31,273 bases of DNA, taken from the NCBI GenBank assembly GCA_003427395.1, contig BFEA01000292.1, positions 918,863 through 950,135 on the forward strand, in the 5' to 3' direction. Source of the DNA: Chara braunii. Lineage: Eukaryota > Streptophyta > Charophyceae > Charales > Characeae. Shown piece after piece: positions 9,737 to 19,558 of the stretch. Numbering within the stretch: the stretch's first letter is position 1; the number at the start of each line of letters is the position of its first letter. The position numbers were made by a program, and so were the translations under genes. The notes under the pieces were generated by a model. That model was not told the DNA's origin. It did no database searches and was given only the letters and a program-made list of their open reading frames with translations.

Positions 9737-9801
9737 AACAGAAAAATTCCCACGAGGAATGAAAGTTGAAAAAACATTCCATTCAAAAAAAATCCTTCAT
9801 A
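9737..9801 (+). repeat. dispersed ~64 bp repeat, copy 1
   Basis: The stretch from AACAGAAAAATTCC through GTTGAAAAAACATTCC to TCCTTCATA is nearly identical to 28892-28955, differing at only a few positions. Similarity stops abruptly on both sides. It contains an internal GGAATG...CATTCC inversion. Confidence 0.88.
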
Positions 9802-9810
9802 CTGTGTCAC

Positions 9811-9918
9811 TCACTGTCTGGTCATACCAAACCTCGTTGTCTTCATCTGCCGGCTCTGTGCCGCTCACTATCGGGTCATACCAAACCCCGTTGTCTTCAT
9901 CTGGCTGTACGGTACCTG
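9811..9918. repeat. 54 bp tandem duplication
   Basis: The unit begins TCACTGTCTGGTCATACC at 9811 and repeats from 9865 with a few substitutions. The shared core is GGTCATACCAAACC.CGTTG followed by TCTTCATCTG. Confidence 0.85.
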
Positions 9919-11848
9919 CAAAACAGATGTCAAGTCAAGCCTAAAAAAAAAAAGACAAGAAAAAAGGATCTCTCCTAAAGACCCTTGTCGACACCCCTTC
10001 CTCACTCACTCTCAGAGTTTTACCTTTCGGCCTTCCGAGAGTGCCCCCGCTCGCCCTGGTGGGCTCCTCCGCTGACCCAACCCGGCAAGCAGAACAAAGT
10101 CAGTCCTGATTCCCAGTCATGGCGGTCCGACCACCCTCTGAGCCCTTGCTCAGAACAGCTCATGGGGAGCCGCACACCCCTTCATGAAGCCCTCACTCCG
10201 ATCAGTGCAGGCCCATGGCGCGGAAACTCTTTAGTCGACTTCAGAACCTCCGTCTACTCGCTCGACTTCTTTCTAACGCCCGGCTCTTGCTACTGTGCGG
10301 GGAGCCAGCCAACACCCAACCAGACACTGGTGGTGAGTCAGAGCGAGTCCACAATTAAGCTTTGCAACAGTGGGCTAGGAGGCCATAATGACCCTGTTGC
10401 CAGCTGGGCTGTGGATACCTGGCTTGGCCCGTTGCCAAGGGAATGCCCCTGGAGACACTGCTCCCGAGACACACCCCGATGAGAGTGACAGTAGGAGTCC
10501 ACCACCTTGATCAGCCAAATGTCGGATCTAGACTGGGAGAGGCTCAGGATGCCTCCTTCCTTTCCAGCAGGCGGACCAGATCACCATACGATAACCTGAG
10601 GAATGGCTAGCCACCATGGGGTCCAGAGTTATCTGCCACTATGGCTCAGACACCCCGCTGACCCAGCCAACCTCTGGACCTTGTGAGAACCTGCTTCAGG
10701 GAATCATCTCTTGCTCAAGAGGCGCAGTCGAAAACTTACCGCCTCTTCATGAAGGACGCAAGTGCTGACACCGCAGGGGACGCCACTGTGGATAGACTCT
10801 CACCGGGGAACCGTTGCGAGAGCCCGACGACTGCAGTGGGAACACTCCTTCCAGCATGAAGAATGCAGCGAGCCTCAATCCGCTGCGATGCTAAGTGATC
10901 TTTGCCCAATCACATGATTGGACAGATCACTCTGTCGATTATGACACATGACTTATTACCTATCCCTTTAGAGCTTGGTAGCATTTAGCCGTGAAGGCCC
11001 GTCTGGAGAGGAACCCCATCTCGACGATGCCGAGTCTCTTGCCAAGGGAACACTTCACTTGGCTAAACGTCACCCTCCTTCAGAGATAGCTAATCAATTT
11101 GTGCCAGATGATGCTAGGCAATCCTCCTTACGCAATCGTACTAGAAGGTTGCCCCATCAACTGAGCGCTGACTTATGAGAGGAAGAAAACAGATTTTACT
11201 TTATCCCACAGCCATTCATTTCATAAATGTCATTCAGACTAAATAAATACAATAAGAGGCAAGAACTGAAATCCCATAAACTGGCTCCCAAGCCCCCAGG
11301 CATGTCCCAAGACTGACACATGACAAGCCAGATACAGTGCAATGAACTGAAATTTTAAAAGTTTAACTCACAATCATACAAAACTGGGGCCAATCTAGGT
11401 CCGACAGACACATAAGGACAAAGAGAAAGGGGTTTGGTATGTCCACCCCTTATGAGCCAGCCTTCGGTCAAGATGACCTGGATGATCCTGGATGCGATGA
11501 TTGGTCCCATAGCCGCCCGTGGCTGAGATATCGATGAGGACTGTGCTGTACTGATGGGCAGTATGGATGAGATGGACTGATCCAATGATGATGAGATGTG
11601 CAGGCCAGGATTGAGACTTGGACTGCTAGACCAGACCTAGCGATGGGGTCAGGTCTAAGATTGAGGATCGATCATGATGATGCATGAGGCTAAACCTAAT
11701 GGAAACGGGATTGTTAGTATGATTGGACTGCATGAGCGGTCATGATACTTGCATGCGGTGATTGCACCAAGCAAGCCTGATAAGGCTAATTCCTTCTTGA
11801 TTTTTATGGTGGCTTGGACAAGTTGTCCATGCCTTATTGAATGAGCAC
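9919..11848. other. no confidently recognised gene; one 165-codon plus-strand ORF
   Basis: A plus-strand frame at 9985-10482 (165 codons, rich in Ser, Pro and Trp) matches no family I recognise and may be fortuitous. Phrases such as CCCCGCTGACCCA (10067 and 10652) and TTGCCAAGGGAA (10433 and 11039) recur, suggesting an old repetitive element. From 11180 to 11848 I see no structure beyond short AT/GA-rich words. Confidence 0.4.
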
Positions 11849-12310
11849 TCAAGCCCAAGTATGAGGCACAAGCGCAAGTATGAGGCACAAGCGATGGTTG
11901 GGCGGCGCAGCCTGACGAGCGACGGACGGAGTTGGTGCACTAGGCAACGGCGGTGGCGCAGGGCGAGGCGCCTGTGGCAGGACGGTGAGCTGGCGAGGAG
12001 ATGGTTGAGTAGAGGAAGAAGGGTGGTATGGTGAAGGGTATGATCGAGAGGGCGGATCGAAACGTGGAGGCGGAGAGCCACAGCGCTGCTCGTATTTATA
12101 CGCATAGTACATCATAGATCTAGGCGACGGCGTGCGCTCGCGCCGGTCCTCTGAGCGATGGCGCAAGCGCATTCCTCCCCATCTCACCTCCTCCTCCTCC
12201 TCTTCGGAACTCTCCCCTTCGTACGTCAGATCGATCAGTCGATCTGGTGCCTTCCCCTGTCGACCTCCTCTCCCACGTCCAGCGCCCGAGCCTCGCGTCT
12301 TTGGCGCCAT
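11849..12310 (-). CDS. hypothetical Arg/Pro-rich protein, possible retroelement gag N-terminus
   Basis: A 153-codon frame opens at an ATG in a strong GCCATGG context at 12310. It begins with a basic Gly/Arg stretch (MAPKTRGSGAGRGRGGRQG), then an acidic EGESSEEEEEE run, then a Pro/Ser/Arg-rich middle (residues about 60-130), and ends in a short hydrophobic tail. No folded domain is recognisable. Basic RG-rich starts followed by low-complexity Pro/Arg sequence are common in plant-lineage retrotransposon gag-like proteins, but no pol sequence follows. The tail runs through a 19 bp tandem duplication (11856-11893), which may have altered the native C-terminus. A GC-rich 10 bp stem lies 32 bp upstream of the ATG. 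The frame could equally be a fragment of a longer spliced gene. Confidence 0.4.
   Translation of the reverse strand: MAPKTRGSGAGRGRGGRQGKAPDRLIDLTYEGESSEEEEEEVRWGGMRLRHRSEDRRERTPSPRSMMYYAYKYEQRCGSPPPRFDPPSRSYPSPYHPSSSTQPSPRQLTVLPQAPRPAPPPLPSAPTPSVARQAAPPNHRLCLILALVPHTWA
11856..11893. repeat. 19 bp perfect tandem duplication
   Basis: CAAGTATGAGGCACAAGCG is present twice head-to-tail (11856-11874 and 11875-11893). It lies at the 3' end of the minus-strand ORF. Confidence 0.95.
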
Positions 12311-12341
12311 GGCAAAAACTGATTAGCTGCGCGATGATAAG

Positions 12342-12367
12342 CGCTGCGCGACGGTTATCGCGCAGCG
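12342..12367. repeat. GC-rich hairpin upstream of the minus-strand ORF
   Basis: CGCTGCGCGA (12342-12351) and TCGCGCAGCG (12358-12367) form a perfect 10 bp stem with a 6-base loop. Related GCTGCGCGA and GCGCGACGGTAAGC words flank it. It would fall in the 5' leader of a transcript of the minus-strand ORF starting at 12310. Confidence 0.75.
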
Positions 12368-12854
12368 CGACGGTAAGCACTAGTGCGATAAGAACGCAAG
12401 CAAGTCGAGAACGATGAAGGCAGCGGTAATAGCAAGATCGTAATAGCGCCGCACACTCGACGATATGAGTTTGAGTGCGAATGGCGAGAATGAGTAAGCT
12501 ATTAGGCCTTTATAATGGCCTGAACCTGGCGAGGACGCCAGGAATGGGGTTTGGTATGGTTGTCGGAAGATGATGCGGCGCAGCAGCGAAAATTGACTCG
12601 CCACGGTCAACTCCCACGCTGCGTCAAAATTCCATGCGCAGTCATGGTCAAACTGGACCCTAGCGCTTCGTTTAGACTTCCCCTGGGCCGAAACCGAGGG
12701 AAAGACGACGCGATAGTACGGTCTCCTGGAGACCTGATCTTCCTCATTGGACTGCACCGGCGCAACCGCAATGGGCCAATTAGTGGGGTCCGGTCCAAAC
12801 GGCACTTGAAACGGACCAAGGGCGACGGTCACGTCGACAGTAGCAGTTCCGACG
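12368..12854. other. divergent spacer between minus-strand ORF and transposase
   Basis: The stretch separates a leftward and a rightward coding region and may hold promoter sequence for both. Open frames exist here in several phases, including a 184-codon minus-strand frame that overlaps the transposase start, but none has recognisable motifs. TTAGGCCTTTATAATGGCC at 12503-12520 was examined as a transposon terminus without finding a partner. Confidence 0.4.
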
Positions 12855-14200
12855 ATGGACATGAACGGGGGGCCGGGACGTGACACACTGAGCAAGGCGG
12901 AGAGGACGGCGGTGGCGGCGGTCGTGAACGCCATCCTCTTCCGGTGTCAGTTGCAGAGGGCCAAGGGGAGGATGAGAGCGGCCATTCGCACACGGCGGAA
13001 GAGGACGCTGCAATCCACGAATGTGGAGGAAGAGGACAGTGCTACCATTTGCGACGTCGTGCTGCTGGTGTGCTACTCCATGGGGTGTGGATGTTTTCCA
13101 GAGCGACGCCGAGGTGGTGGATGAAGCGACGAACAGGCGGGACGTGGGAGGATCTGCGGCAATGCGATGACGCGACAGCGGACGACTTCAAGGACAAGCT
13201 GCGCATGTCGCCACGTGTGTTCCGAGAAATCACAGAAGCTTTGTCTCCCTTCCTTGAACGGCGTGTCACTTTCTATAGGGAGCCCTGCCAGCCTGACCAC
13301 ATTGTCGCGTACGCTTTGTACAGGTGGGCGTCGGGGGAGACGTACGAAAGCGGGACATGCAGCTTCGGCATTGGCAGATCTTCCGGGTTGGTGGCTATGC
13401 AGGATGTAACTGTGGCGTTGCTGAGTCCGTACCCCGACAAGATATCCTGGCCGACGGGTCTGTAGAAAGTGGTCGTGTTGCGTGCTTTCGCTGACAAGGG
13501 TTTCCCTAACTGCCACCGGTGCATCGACTGCACCCACATCTTCATCGACATGTCAGCGAATTGCCCCGAGGAGGACTACTACGATAGAAAACGCCGTTTC
13601 TCCGTCCAGGCGCCAATCGTCGTGGATTTGAACTTGCGCGAGCTGGATGTCTTCGTCGGTTATCCGAGAAGATACGACGATGTGAGGATCGTCCACCTGT
13701 CCAGTTTATGGGCGCACGCGGAGGCAGGGGAGCTTTTCACTGGGCCACCTGTCATGCTGCCTTTCGGTGTGCGGACGAACGACTGTCTGCTGGGGGACAA
13801 CGGTTATCCGCCCTCCAAATGGGTAGTCGTCCCCTATGGCGGTCTCTTACAAACCCCGTCGGAGTTGCGCTTCGATAACAAGCAGAAGACGGCGAGGGGA
13901 CCAGTTGAGAGGGTTTTCGGCAGACTGAAGGGGATGTGGAGGTTGTTCCTTCGCTCCCACAATACGAACATGGAGACGTTGCCACAACAATTCATCCTCG
14001 TCTGCATTCTGCACAATGTACTCATCGACGCGGGCATCCCCTTCGACGACAATCTATTGTGGGAGGTCAGGCCGGACGGTGTGCGTCGCAGGGTGGATCT
14101 TGGGATGGAGCGTCCCTTGAGGCCGATGTGTATGGAGTCGTCGACCGGGGATGCGCTCATTCTACGAGACGCACTGGCGGAGCAATTGGGTGCGCAGTGA
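12855..14200 (+). pseudogene. PIF/Harbinger-type DDE transposase with one frameshift and one in-frame TAG
   Basis: The DDE domain is well preserved. CIDCTHIFID holds the first Asp (codon 13526-13528), LLGDNGYP the second (13796-13798) and GPVERVFGRLKGMW the Glu (13907-13909). It also has YYDRKRRFSVQAPIVVDL, VFVGYPRRYDDVR and LHNVLIDAG signatures of Harbinger nucleases (DDE_Tnp_4 type). Upstream are DDFKDKLRMSPRVFREI and a helix-turn-helix-like YRWASGETYESGTCSFGIGRS block. The likely start is the ATG at 12855. Its phase runs to a TGA at 13122, while the continuing phase reads RWWMKRRTGGTWEDL, so a one-base loss lies at about 13100-13122 (or a mis-seen intron). In the second phase a lone TAG at 13463-13465 splits 173 and 243 codon parts. 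The catalytic triad is intact, so decay looks recent. Confidence 0.9.
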
Positions 14201-15590
14201 ACACGGTCAGGCATGCGGAGCGGGCGGCTGCGATGACGTGGCAGTGGCGAGAAATCATGGCGGGCGACGCGGGGAGCATGCGAGAGCTCGGGCCACACGA
14301 CGTGTGAGGCGTATTGTCCTGGAAGGGGTGGTCGTGTGAGTTGGGGTCGCCGTGTGTGCGGGGCCTTTTTCTGGAATGAAGAGTTGAAGCAGTGGTGGTT
14401 GTTTCGATGTGGGTTGCCGTGCACGCGGCGGCGTGTATTGGCAGTTTGTTTCCGTTTTGTTATGCAGTGTGCGCCGTTGAGGAGGGTGTAGGAGCGTGGG
14501 GTTGATGGGGATGCCCCAGTGGAACGCGTAATCGGTGGGGGCGATGTCGTGCGCATTCACGTGCCGATCGCAGTTGTCTTGTAGTGTGTTGTCACCGAGG
14601 GTGACGTTTGTGGGTTACGTAGTCGCGCCTTCGCCGTGTGTGTTCTGTTTTCCGGAGTTTTGGATTGGATTTGCCTTGAAGGCCTTTTTTTTGGTGCAAA
14701 GTGTGTCGGCATCCAGTGATTGTTTTTATTTTTACGAGACACAAGAATGTGGTTTTTTACTTGACGTGTATATTATGAATGTTGTTGTTAACGTCTTCTT
14801 CTTTGTCGACGAATGAAAAATACACAATTGCATGACGTTGTTGTGTGTTATTTGTACTGCCACCTTTGCTTCCAACATGTGCAATATCGTGTTTGAACAT
14901 CCATCGCTTTGTCATCAACCATCAGTTGAAGGCTTCAAGCAAGCAACCCGGATCCTGTTACGTCCCCCTTACCATAACTTTACTAAAGGGAAATGAGAGC
15001 GGAACAAAACACGAATTAACAACAAGATGTAACGTCAACAATATCAATCACCACAAATACATGTTCGCTTCCACAGTTGCGAACATCGATTCGTCATGTT
15101 TGAAATAAAAAAAGACGATTTAAAGAACAGGAAAGGTTCACGCAAAACCTCAACGAGAACCGATCGACGACGGTGACTATCATCGTCAAGGAAACGTCGA
15201 CCAGCATGACCACCGGCATCGTCCCCACCCCCAGCCCCCTCTCTAACGTACAGCCTCAATATGTCTGACACAAAACCCAACGAAGCACCCCCCCCCCCCC
15301 CCCCCCCGGCGCACTCCTTTCCCACCAAGCTCCACGACATATGTGCACTCCGGCACGACGATTGACGAGCGGGCTTCAACCAAACGACGGCAGAGCAACA
15401 CCTCGTGCGAGAAAACAATAAGCGCGACACATCAGTTGGATGCACGACGCCCCCGGGACCACCTCCCGCCACCCACCCCCTCCCCCGCGTCCCCCATTCG
15501 ACGACACCATCTCTATTGGAAATGCGAGAAACATATAGTCCCACCCTGCGATGGCGACGTCGAGGAAGACACTGCACCGCGAACGTTTCA
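14201..15590. other. intergenic region between transposase and orphan gene
   Basis: The stretch presumably contains both convergent 3' regions. It has GT-rich sequence to about 14800, an AT-rich part at 14800-15110 and an 18-base C run at 15290-15307. A 220-codon minus-strand frame at 15044-15706 overlaps the orphan gene end in another phase and is poor in recognisable sequence, so it is not annotated. Confidence 0.5.
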
Positions 15591-17213
15591 TCACTCCCCC
15601 TCGCCCCCTTCGTCGTCACCTTCGTTGTCGTCTTCGTCTTCCGGGGGACATGTGCCCAACCAATCGAGCTTCTTTGCCTCCATGGGGGAAGACAACGTGG
15701 CGTCATGTGAGAACTTCACGCCGATCGACGCCCAGTCGGGTATGTACAACGGAGGCGGTACCAATGTCATAGGGGGTTTCACGAACTTGTCCGTGATGGT
15801 GGTCGCGGCTTGCATGATGTGCCCACGCACGTCGAATGAGCCATGCATGGATGCGATGAGCGTGGGTTTTGTCGTGAGTTGGACGAATACCCACGCATCG
15901 TAATGTGAGCGATGATCGTCCCCGCTCATCCGCATGAGCCACATGGTCGCCGCGAGCATGATCCTCATCGCTTCGGCAACGCTCTTCAACCGCTCGTGCG
16001 ACAACCCACCGCCGTCGATCCCCTCCGTTGTGGAAATGGCACTCGTGAACGCCCCCACCAGTCGCTGGATGCTCGCCTCCTGATACGCCGCCAGCTCGTC
16101 GTTCTCGTGCCTGTCTTCGATGTTCGCGCCGACGAACCACACTGGCAGCATCATATCCATGTCCAGCGTGATGTGGAACACCATGGGGCTCACACACACA
16201 CGCCAGTCCTCCCCCATCCAGATGGCGCGAGCGATGTTAGTGGCCCCATGGTTCAACGCGTACGAGTACGCTGCGTGGTACACCTGTTGCCTGCTCGTCG
16301 AGTTGAAGACCCACCCGTGGATGACCCGCAAAGCGATAGTCTTCACCTTCATTGCCCTCTCCGGCGCAGCGTTCAACTCCGATTCGTTGTTGATTTTGTG
16401 TTGTGGGATGGTTGTATGAGGCAAGACGATGCTTCGACGCAATGCTGGAGGCTGCACTCCCCTCGCCACCACAACAAGATACATGCGCGCCTCCTGCATC
16501 AACTTCACAAGGGCGCTCCCCTTCGTTTCATTCCAGAAGCAGATGTCGTCCACCCACATCTTCGACGACGCCTCGATTCCATCCCGCACATTCCGCTGAC
16601 GCACCCTGTTCACCAGCGCTTCGTCGTCCTCCCCCTGTGTTGCGACATTGTCTGCCCTCGCCCCTTCCCCCGCCTGTGGAACCCCGCCTGCCTTCGCTCC
16701 GCCCGCCCTCACTCCCTCAGCCGCTTGTGAAGCCCCCATCGTCGCGGCCCTGCCTGCCCTTGCCCCTTCCGCTACGTGAGGAGCCCCACCCACTGCGGCC
16801 CCGCCCGCCCCTGCCCCTTCCCCCACGTGCGCAGCCCCGCGCTGCTCCTGCGCAGGAGAGCGACTCTTGCTCCCCTGACCGACGGCTTGCACACTGACGC
16901 CAATGTCTGTAGAGGTCGTCGCCCCCGGGGTTGCTGGTGTTCGCGCTCGGACGACAACCTCTTGCAGTTCTGGGGCTTCGTTCGCACGTGCCAGTGTCGC
17001 GCGATGTTGCTGGCCGACGGTTGTTCCCCCGCCTCGCCCGGATGCCGTCACGGCATTGACGTTGATGACGTCTTCCATCATTGCGCGCCCTCCTCCGCCT
17101 CGTCTCTCACCGACATCATCGATCCGGAGGGCTCCACTTCCCCTCCTCGCTGACTTCAGCGTCAACGGCACTTCCTCCTCTTCCTCGAAGTCACTTTCCA
17201 CCTGCGACGCCAC
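15591..17213 (-). CDS. orphan protein of at least 540 residues, PIF/Harbinger neighbourhood
   Basis: A clean 540-codon minus-strand frame. It starts with an acidic patch (SDFEEEEEVP). Residues about 115-210 hold degenerate Ala/Gly-rich repeats of the form GxPHVAEGARAG/AxxAGG. A conserved-looking segment follows at about 215-500, rich in Trp, Met and His (MWVDDICFWNETKG, HGWVFNSTSRQQVYHAAYSYALNHG, IARAIWMGEDWRVCVSPM, MRIMLAATMWLMRMSGDDH). The end is an acidic tail (EDEDDNEGDDEGGEGE). I recognise no known domain. The native start is unresolved: the phase continues upstream without ATG (RSWCVARHVVPRFW...PPLPKYVEDDEW) to a TGA at 17391-17393, while an ATG at 17366-17368 in another phase begins MSSRGSGRAKSAGK and would need one frameshift near 17320. 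It lies convergent to the transposase and codirectional with the Myb-like gene. A third Harbinger-element ORF is my inference. Confidence 0.65.
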   Translation of the reverse strand: MASQVESDFEEEEEVPLTLKSARRGSGALRIDDVGERRGGGGRAMMEDVINVNAVTASGRGGGTTVGQQHRATLARANEAPELQEVVVRARTPATPGATTSTDIGVSVQAVGQGSKSRSPAQEQRGAAHVGEGAGAGGAAVGGAPHVAEGARAGRAATMGASQAAEGVRAGGAKAGGVPQAGEGARADNVATQGEDDEALVNRVRQRNVRDGIEASSKMWVDDICFWNETKGSALVKLMQEARMYLVVVARGVQPPALRRSIVLPHTTIPQHKINNESELNAAPERAMKVKTIALRVIHGWVFNSTSRQQVYHAAYSYALNHGATNIARAIWMGEDWRVCVSPMVFHITLDMDMMLPVWFVGANIEDRHENDELAAYQEASIQRLVGAFTSAISTTEGIDGGGLSHERLKSVAEAMRIMLAATMWLMRMSGDDHRSHYDAWVFVQLTTKPTLIASMHGSFDVRGHIMQAATTITDKFVKPPMTLVPPPLYIPDWASIGVKFSHDATLSSPMEAKKLDWLGTCPPEDEDDNEGDDEGGEGE

Positions 17214-17390
17214 CCACTCGTCATCCTCGACATACTTCGGAAGTGGGGGGCGCCTTCGACGAGTTTCCTTTGTTTGTTGGCGACGTGGCGGCCCTTTCTC
17301 TCCCAGATAGCCGCTTAAACTGCCAACTTCCCTGCGGACTTGGCGCGTCCAGAACCGCGGGACGACATGACGCGCGACACACCAACTTCT

Positions 17391-18130
17391 TCAAGGTAGA
17401 CCAGCCACCAACTGAAGATCTCTGCGTCGATGGTGAAAAGTGTCATGCAGTAGATTGGTCGTCTCCGCTGCGATGACGGGTGTGGCGATGATGTCGTCGC
17501 TGCCGTTGACGGCCCGGAAGACGTTCTGGACGATGGCCCGTATCGGCGACGAACAAGACGACGGTGACGGAGGGATAGACTGCGAACGTGGCGATGGTGG
17601 CGACGACGGCGTTGGCGAGGAAGAAACAGAGGTGCGCACTCCACGGTCGAACAACACGGCGATGAAGTTCACATGGCCCAAGACGGATGCGGCGGCGACG
17701 TGGCGACTTCGCAATGTGACGGGCGCGAGGATGGCGAGAAAGGCGATGAAGGTGGCGACGATGGTGAGAAAGGCGATGAAGGCAGCGAGGATGGCGAGAA
17801 AGGCGATGAATGCGACGAACACGAGGATGGCGAGAAAGGCAATGAAGGCAGCGAGAATGGCGAGAAAGGCGATGAAAGTGGCGACAAAGGTAATGAAGGC
17901 GACGAACGCGAGGATTGCAACAACCGACGGCGAGTGTCCTTCGTCACACGCGATGTCACAGCAATCCCGCCGGAATGCGTGGATCCTCGACAACGGCGGA
18001 GCGCGGCGTGTGACTGCCTTCGTGCCGCGGAAAAGAACAAGCGGGGAGTGGAGGCAGGAGGAGGCGAAGGCGAGACAGCTAGAAGGTCGACGTGTGTGCC
18101 TTGCTGCGTGCGTTTGGAGCCCGATCGTTC
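17391..18130 (-). pseudogene. upstream in-phase extension of the orphan frame, no ATG, with hydrophobic minisatellite repeats
   Basis: The same reading phase as the orphan protein is open from about 18130 to the TGA at 17391-17393. It encodes repeated (A/T)FIAFLAIL units where it crosses the 30 bp minisatellite, then a Ser/Pro-rich stretch (SSSPTPSSPPSPRSQSIPPS), then NVFRAVNGSDDI. There is no in-phase ATG. The minisatellite is a multiple of three and leaves several phases open on both strands, so the hydrophobic repeat may not be a real protein. If it is, the TGA would be a nonsense mutation (for example CGA to TGA). Confidence 0.25.
17725..17907. repeat. 30 bp minisatellite, six units
   Basis: Units of the form GCGAGGATGGCGAGAAAGGC followed by GATGAAGGyr start at 17725, 17755, 17785, 17821, 17851 and 17881. 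The third unit is expanded to 36 bp and the last is partial. All lengths are multiples of three. On the plus strand one phase reads DGEKGDEGSE-like repeats and on the minus strand AFIAFLAIL-like repeats. Confidence 0.92.
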
Positions 18131-18484
18131 ATTTCGCAAGGACAACCGCATCCTTATAAACACACACTCCTGCTTCGTGGACGGCGATGAGCGAGCAGTA
18201 CCCGACACTGTTAAACGATAATTCCATCGCCCTCCCGTGGAAACGATGGTGTCGCGGGCCTCATCGTGGACAGCGATACAGAAGGCCAAAGGTCGCCGGG
18301 TAGACTGGCGCTGGCCAGTGACCCCGCCACCTGTCTTCTCGCCACCCGTCGTTCATTTCGGCGGCGAAGAAGCCCCCGTCCCGGAAGGCAACCGACATAA
18401 CAGTCGCCATCCACATCCCCCGCCGAAAAAAAAAAGCATATCACGAAAGTCCCCAAGCACGAAACTCACCCCCCCCCCCCCCCC

Positions 18485-18774
18485 NNNNNNNNNNNNNNNN
18501 NNNNNNNNNNNNNNNNNNNNNNNNNNNNNNNNNNNNNNNNNNNNNNNNNNNNNNNNNNNNNNNNNNNNNNNNNNNNNNNNNNNNNNNNNNNNNNNNNNNN
18601 NNNNNNNNNNNNNNNNNNNNNNNNNNNNNNNNNNNNNNNNNNNNNNNNNNNNNNNNNNNNNNNNNNNNNNNNNNNNNNNNNNNNNNNNNNNNNNNNNNNN
18701 NNNNNNNNNNNNNNNNNNNNNNNNNNNNNNNNNNNNNNNNNNNNNNNNNNNNNNNNNNNNNNNNNNNNNNNNNN
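18485..18774. other. 290 bp assembly gap (N) flanked by C-runs
   Basis: All bases are N. The left flank is a 15-base C run (18470-18484) and the right flank starts GCCCCCCC. Frames that appear to cross the gap are meaningless. Confidence 0.99.
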
Positions 18775-19130
18775 GCCCCCCCACACCGCCACCTCCCCCT
18801 ATACAATTCCTTCCAGCTGGACTGCCGACAACCGCCACCCCACAAAGGGATGGACAATGGCACGAAATTACATACAAGAGAACCACACATTTCCAAATTT
18901 CCACTTGCAATGATTGGATATCCGCATTTACATGACAATTCGCAATGAACACAACCACGGGATCAACATCAACGACTGTGTGAGGGTAACGACGATACGA
19001 ACAACAGCATTCCGTAAATGGACGGTATTGAAGTCAACACCTTTATTACACCTCTGCATTTCATTCACGGAGAGGACAGCAAAACTCATGCTCGTGGGGG
19101 GAGAGAGAGAGAGAGAGAAAGAGAGGGAGG

Positions 19131-19170
<40 letters not shown>

Positions 19171-19558
19171 AAAACAGAGAGACAGAGGGAGGGAGACAAG
19201 TACATACATAGAAAAAGCAAATCGAAGTCGTCGTTTAAAAAAGGGAAGTGCATACTGCACTTCATCGTCGCCAATACAAATTCAGAGGTGAAGGAACAAT
19301 CCGTCCCGGCAAAAGGCAGTGGCCTACAAGTAACCCGAAAAAGAATTAAAAAAAACAAAACACAACATACGCCAATGTGACTGGTGGAGTCATCCACCCA
19401 ATCGGACCACCACCCACTTCCGTGGCCAGCACGGCCAATCAGGAACTGCCACGTTCGCGACAGGCAGGCGACGGGTATACCGACGACAGAAAGGCTCTGA
19501 CTTTCGCGTCTTGCGGACAATGGAAGCGACGAGGCGCACAACAGAGGTTGCACGAGCT
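18775..19558. other. spacer with (GA)n/(GAGG)n microsatellite
   Basis: A GA/GAGG purine repeat occupies about 19096-19195. The rest, to the end of the Myb-like gene, shows no recognisable coding sequence and presumably includes its 3' region. Confidence 0.75.

Noticed and set aside
12380-12934. 184-codon ATG-initiated minus-strand frame overlapping the transposase start
   Set aside because: It is antisense to the transposase N-terminus, has no recognisable motif, and GC-rich DNA here leaves several phases open.
15044-15706. 220-codon minus-strand frame past the end of the orphan gene
   Set aside because: It is in another phase, includes a poly-Gly run from the C18 tract, and lacks recognisable sequence.
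15912-17310. Plus-strand frames of 130-270 codons opposite the orphan gene
   Set aside because: They are His/Arg/Pro-rich shadows of a high-GC minus-strand coding region.
18237-18958. Frames spanning the N block
   Set aside because: The sequence is unknown bases; continuity is meaningless.
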